From the NCBI RefSeq assembly GCF_043641665.1, contig NC_092184.1, positions 22,271,108 to 22,335,107 on the forward strand: DNA of 64,000 bases, read 5' to 3'. The notes beneath the pieces are model-generated. The model was not told the origin of the DNA. It did no database searches and worked only from the letters and a program-made list of their open reading frames with translations. Positions 59,921-64,000 of the stretch are shown here, piece by piece. The stretch is from Enoplosus armatus (taxonomy: Eukaryota; Chordata; Actinopteri; Centrarchiformes; Enoplosidae). The position numbers were made by a program, and so were the translations under genes. How positions within the stretch are numbered: the first letter of the stretch is position 1; every line of letters begins with the position of its first letter.

Positions 59921-62900
59921 CTGTGTGCGTGTGATGCATCTAAAATCGAATAACCTACATAACTTAGTTTAAGTTTGTATAATTAGCTTCAGTAAGTGGC
60001 ATCAGACCAGATACCCAATGTATCACAGCTAGGCCTATTCATTGCCAGACATCTGATGTCTGTGTGTGAATGGATGTGTGTCCTGGATGTTTCACATGTT
60101 ATAAAGTACAGTTGTTCAAAGCTATCAAAGTGGGAATAGAACCCCTTATTCAGCCATTGTTACTACCAACTGAGCTACAGTTGGCCTAATTTTAAAAAAT
60201 GTAAAATGTAATCTGAATCCTTCTCAGAATAGCACCGCAGGACTTGGTCAGGTATGTTTAGTTCTCTAAGGTGGCTGGTGTTCGGATCATGGATTACCAA
60301 AGAAACTGCAGCGAAACTGTAGCAAATGTTGAGGTTGTCACTCGTACAGAAGACAATCGGTCTGGGCAATATGTTGACTGTGGTCTGTGCCAGTTGATGA
60401 AAGTCTATGTTTAGTATGACCTGGTATCACTCTCTCTTTATCAGTCCTGACCCTCTTCTGCTCTGGCCGCCCTTCTCGCGTCTAATGCTTTGCCCAGTAA
60501 TCTGCTGTGCAATTGGTCTGAGTCTTGAACTTATTTCTGGAGGAAATTTGCCTTTCTTAGACTGTAAGTGGAGAGTGACATATGGACAGTGAGATGACGT
60601 CCCAGAGGTCCCTGGCCAGACTCAAATCGAGGATGTTGCGGTTTGGAGTTGTGGGCCTCTACTTTTCCCTCTTCTCACCCATCTGTCACCGTCTTCTGCT
60701 GGTGACACATTTTCCATGGCCGTGCCTCCAAGTAGCAGGACTTAACGTGCACCTGTGGTCATGTAGACACACACATATTTATAGGCAAGCCTTTTTATAG
60801 ATCTGCATTCTGGTCTTATGTTTTGGTTTGTTTTAGTTTTCTAGTCTGTTTCTCATTGTGCTGTTTTATATTGCAATTTATTATTTTTTATGTATTTATT
60901 TTGTACGTGTGTGTGTGAGGCACTTTGTAACTGTGTGCTATATAAATAAAGCTTTACTTACTTACTTACACACACACACCAGCTAGCTCCCTGTCGTTCC
61001 CATGGGCTGTATCTGTCTCGGGTGCAAACTCATAAGGCCTTAGCAGAGCCTGCCTTGCATAGAGCCAGGCCCTATATTTATCCCACTCTCCTCCTCAGAG
61101 TGACTAATATGGGCACAGGCAGGAGGGGGGAGGGGGAGGGGGGTCACCCAGTTATCTGCCCACTATGTGGAGTGGTCCTTACATAGTGATGATTGTGTCT
61201 GTGGCAGTTGCCCTAACAAGTACCTTCCACTTCACTTCTGCCCAAAGCCTGGGGTGGCTGAATGCCAAAAGATGACCCACCCCACTCTCTGCTACACACT
61301 CTGACTGGGTCGTCTTTCTTTGTCTCTTTATCGTCCTTCACTGCCCACCGCTCATTCACATACTTTGACAAGTAAAATTTAATTGAACTCATTGCCCTCT
61401 TTCCATTTCCCCACTTGCTTTATCCCTCTGTGTGTAAATCGAAGCTAGTCTGATGGAAAGGGCACCTCTCCAGTTGTCTTGACAACATTTTCCAACCTTT
61501 TTTGTTAGAACATAACATTGAGCTCAACATACACTACAGTTCATCTGGGTGCATCCCAACACACTGGCTAGTGTGGTGGCACATTACTGCATTACAAATG
61601 TGTCATTTTAAATCAATTCAGTCCACAGGCAGCGGTGCTGCGTAAGTTGACATGACAGGGTCTCATTGATGCCAAGATTTTCAAAATGAAAATATTTTGT
61701 TTGTGTGAGGAATTGTTATTGATTAATCTGTCTTAAACTGTATGATATGATTTCACACAGCCCAAGGAGATGTATTAGATTCATTGTTATGTTGAACCAA
61801 CAGTCCAAAACCCAAAGATGCTCAGTTTACTATCATATATGGCAAAGAAAATCCTCACATTTAAGAAGCTAGAACCAGTGAATGTATGGCATTCTGGCTT
61901 TAAAAATGACTTAAACTATTGAATACTGATACATTTCCTGATCAACTAACTTGACTTGATTGACTAATCGTTGCAGCTCTAATGTGGAATCGGTGTTGTG
62001 GATCTGTGTGTCAGGGTACTTAGCCATACCTTCTATATCTGATTATAGGGACTGGTTTTAGGCTACTTGTACAGAGCACAAGCAGGCTTCAGTGTTAAAC
62101 CTCTGCAGTAAACTATTGCTGCCCCGTCAAAGAGAAGCTTGTACAGTAAGTCGACCGTGCTCTTCTGAATGCAGTCTATCAATAGCTGAGACTTTTAAAG
62201 GACTACTGTATTTTTAGAAACTGTAGTTGAAAGTCGTTCACAGCCCCCCCAAATGTCAGGTTTAGATTCCACTTTCTCAATGTGTCTGTGTGCAGGTGTA
62301 AAATTGCATATTTGCGTGCATGCACGTGCATGGCTTCCATGTGTGATTCTCAGGGAGAGTGCAAGTGTTATATTACAGATGACATTGTACAGTAGCACAG
62401 CTATACATGGCCATTGCCAAGTACAGTACATGAGTCTGTGAGCGCAGTGGGACAAGATGCAGCAGGGAACAAGGAGGGCGACGGAAATGAAAAGTAGGAC
62501 GAAGTATTGAGGAATGCAGAAAAGAGGAAGCGACAGAGGGGAGAGTGAGAGGAAACAGCTGGGTCAAGGGTGGTTGGGTTATGGGAAATAAGCTCAGCAC
62601 AAGGCTGCAGTTTTGTTTTTTCTCTCTGTCTCGGTCTCTGTGTCTCCTGATCCCGTACATCCATGGTCTCAGCAAAACTCAGGAAGGACAGTTGGATGGC
62701 TGGAAGGATGAAGAGATGAAGTTACAGAGGAAAAGGGGATGACAGGAAGCCTAAATGGCAGACGGCACTGGCCTTTTTTTGCCCTGAGTGTGAAACTGAA
62801 GAACTGTAGAACCTGATGAACTGTAGAAGTCGGTTTCATTGAGTGTAGACTTGCATCCTGCTGCCGAGGGCGAGATAGACTATCCAGCACAGTGTTCAAC

Positions 62901-64000
62901 CATCTATGTAAGCATATCAACCAACTGTTGCAATTTCAATAAATATACCTGGCTTTGATGTCATCACCTCCCTTTGATTGATCCCAGTGATCTTCACTGT
63001 TTGTGCGTGTAGTTGTCGGTTCCTTGTCTTAGTTTCTGGCCCCGGAGGCTACGAAACCCCCCTTATTCAAGTTCAGCAGAACAGGTCGGCCAACTATCTG
63101 GATCAGTGTTTTCTCTAGTAACACTTATATCTGCGGTGTTTGTTCCATTTTATTATGGACAAACTGCAGTGAGCTTAAACTTTCACTGACATTTACTACA
63201 TTTGACCTCTTGAAAAGTACCATTAACTTCTTTTGGCTGATGTTCTGTGTAGAAGAAGAAAAAAGAACTACAGCTTGGCATATTCAAGCCAGCAGATGAT
63301 TAAAAAATACTATTGAAATGCTATAAAAGTAACAAAATGGGGTTTCTCTCGAAATACATCTGTATGTGTGTTCTTGCCAGCTTGACTTGTGGTCTCAAAA
63401 CCTGCAGAGCCAATACACCCAATGTGTTTTTGTTACTATGGTGGATTCCTCCTTGGTCTGCAAGTGCTAGTTATAACCCCTATGAAACATTTAAAATGCA
63501 TAGTTTTCTCTTCTTTTCATGCTCTCTGCATCCACTGAATAAATGCAGGAGCACCATTGCCCAAGTGCCCACTGTCTAAGTGGCAGACCTCTTGCTCGGC
63601 ATCGTTATGGTTTTTACTGGTCCCGTGGCTGTCATTTGAAACAGTCATAAGCGGCTGCAGAAGTAGGTCCTCCAACCTGTTTTATTGGTGTCTTGTGTGA
63701 CTTAGGTTAGTGTGCCACCGTGAGACTCTAAACAAAAACCTAGTCATTCAGACATGCAAGCACACGAGAGGTGCTCACATACACACTCACTGTTTGGTGT
63801 CCAGTTGAAACACTGACCTCAGTTTATTGTGTGTCCTCCTCCTCAATGCAGTGACCTCAGTCACAGTTAATAAGATTAAGTGTCCCAGAGGGGAACAGAA
63901 CCCTGTTTAATACGACCTGCTTTGGTGTGGAGCACTGTGTGCTGGGCAGCTCTTATCTTTGCTCAAACATTGTGGAGGAGGGGGCTCGCTCGGGACCCCA
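46730..64000 (+). CDS. ssh2: Slingshot-2 protein phosphatase, 5' coding exons only (continues past window)
   Basis: SSH2 is a cytoplasmic, actin-bound dual-specificity phosphatase that dephosphorylates cofilin/ADF and so promotes filament turnover. Exon 1 (46730-46792) encodes MALVTVQRSPTPSTTSSP and then CVS, nearly identical to human SSH2 (SPCAS in human). Exon 2 (49741-49784) encodes ESGSGEDDRRSQPR plus AG, matching EADSGEEECRSQPRS. The next exon, expected to start ISESFLTVKGAA, was not found before 64000. The SSH-N, DEK-C and phosphatase domains therefore lie outside the window. Intron 1 is 2.95 kb and intron 2 exceeds 14 kb. Within intron 2 sits a second first exon at 57350. SSH1 and SSH3 also start MALVT, but the TPSTTSSPC run and the SQPR match fit SSH2, as does the synteny. 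Confidence 0.88.
46793..49740 (+). other. ssh2 intron 1
   Basis: No exon was supported. It contains a GT array at 48797-48828. A minus-strand open frame at 47349-47645 has no recognisable homology. Confidence 0.8.
48797..48828. repeat. (GT)n microsatellite
   Basis: Perfect GT array in ssh2 intron 1. Confidence 0.97.
49741..49784 (+). CDS. ssh2: ssh2 coding exon 2
   Basis: This 44-bp exon lies between the acceptor gcctctccag and the donor gtgaga. It encodes ESGSGEDDRRSQPR plus two bases (AG), leaving phase 2. Confidence 0.9.
49785..57349 (+). other. ssh2 intron 2, part before alternative first exon
   Basis: No coding exon was recognised. It holds a CTCF-like motif at 49898-49910, a short CA tract near 52485 and otherwise unassigned AT-rich DNA. 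The last 300 bp become GC-richer towards 57350. Confidence 0.75.
57350..57480 (+). CDS. ssh2: Probable alternative first coding exon of ssh2
   Basis: The ATG in CCGGCATGACC opens 43 codons, MTLGAVSGSDSSSAVSFCSC, then CGAKMVPYFSDDAVVS and KNQINQ, plus CT, and stops at the donor GTGAGT. Base composition is strikingly CpG-rich compared with the flanks. It ends in phase 2, the same as ssh2 exon 2, so splicing to the following ssh2 exon would keep the frame and read L then ISESFL. No in-frame acceptor is needed upstream, which fits a first exon. A start for another, unrecognised + strand gene is the alternative. Phase match and position favour ssh2. Confidence 0.6.
58558..58605. repeat. Short teleost retroelement tail (ACTTTATTGATCCCC)
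   Basis: The words CAGAATCAGAAATACTTTAT and TGATCCCCGGGAGGGAATT match the conserved 3'-end motif of common fish LINE/SINE copies. Only this short end was identified. Confidence 0.5.
59879..59916. repeat. (GT)n microsatellite
   Basis: Perfect GT array of about 19 units in the ssh2 intron. Confidence 0.98.
60120..60186 (-). repeat. tRNA-like / SINE-head fragment on minus strand
   Basis: The minus strand reads TGTAGCTCAGTTGGTAG, a perfect Pol III A box. It is followed about 25 nt later by GGGGTTCTATTCCCAC, a near-consensus B box with T-stem pairing. D-stem closure is poor, so a decayed tRNA or a tRNA-derived SINE head is likelier than a working tRNA gene. Confidence 0.4.
60840..60965 (+). repeat. 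LINE 3'-tail-like fragment
   Basis: GAGGCACTTTGTAACTGTGT followed by GCTATATAAATAAAGCTTTA and a TTAC repeat is the typical 3' tail of L2/CR1-like fish LINEs. No RT coding remnant was identified before it. Confidence 0.5.
61755..61982 (-). repeat. Second, inverted copy of the 37170-type teleost repeat
   Basis: The + strand reads CAACAGTCCAAAACCCAAAG, CAGTTTACTATCATATATGG, AAATCCTCACATTTAAGAAG and GACTAATCGTTGCAGCTCT. This is the reverse complement of the family seen at 37170-37403, including the CACATTT/AAATGTG and GTTGCAGC end words. Confidence 0.6.

Larger units (their letters stand above)
57481..64000 (+). other. ssh2 intron continuing past the window
   Basis: No exon was recognised. It contains a LINE-tail-like word near 58565, a poly(G) run at about 58944-58959, a GT array (59879-59916), a tRNA-like fragment (60120-60186), a LINE-like tail (60840-60965) and a dispersed repeat (61755-61982). 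Confidence 0.75.

Overview
This window is vertebrate nuclear DNA, almost certainly from a percomorph-type teleost fish. Its genes are split into short exons with GT-AG introns. It is rich in CA/GT microsatellites and in interspersed repeats that I recognise from spiny-rayed fish genomes. There is no bacterial-style gene packing, operon, CRISPR array or phage. Most long open frames are read-through of microsatellites, pyrimidine-rich intron tracts, or real exons extended into introns.

All three protein-coding genes lie on the + strand. (1) Positions 1-14370 hold the 3' half of blmh (bleomycin hydrolase), with six coding exons from 7002 to 14218. The 5' exons, which carry the catalytic Cys, are not seen and should lie before the window. 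(2) Positions 27147-39310 hold a complete coding sequence for slc6a4 (serotonin transporter, SERT): 13 coding exons, 674 residues, plus part of the 5' leader and the 3' UTR. An upstream non-coding exon at about 18.8-19.0 kb is only a candidate. (3) From 46730 to the right edge lies the 5' end of ssh2 (Slingshot-2 cofilin phosphatase). The usual first two coding exons are at 46730 and 49741. A second, CpG-rich first exon at 57350 ends in the same splice phase as exon 2. The rest of ssh2, including its SSH-N and phosphatase domains, lies beyond 64000.

The order and shared orientation blmh > slc6a4 > ssh2 match human 17q11.2. However, NSRP1 and EFCAB5, which lie between SLC6A4 and SSH2 in human, were not recognised in the 39-46.7 kb gap. 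The genes do not form a pathway. SERT clears serotonin at the plasma membrane, BLMH is a cytosolic cysteine aminopeptidase, and SSH2 activates cofilin for actin turnover.

Intergenic and intronic DNA carries TIR-bounded MITE-like elements (16418-16695, 40058-40411), an L2-type LINE 3' end (43315-43960), two inverted copies of a very common teleost repeat (37170-37403 and 61755-61982), and many dinucleotide arrays. I see no undescribed multi-gene system. The best leads are a blmh C-terminus that already matches the processed form, a long acidic/glycine-rich SERT N-terminus behind a uORF, and the alternative ssh2 promoter/first exon.
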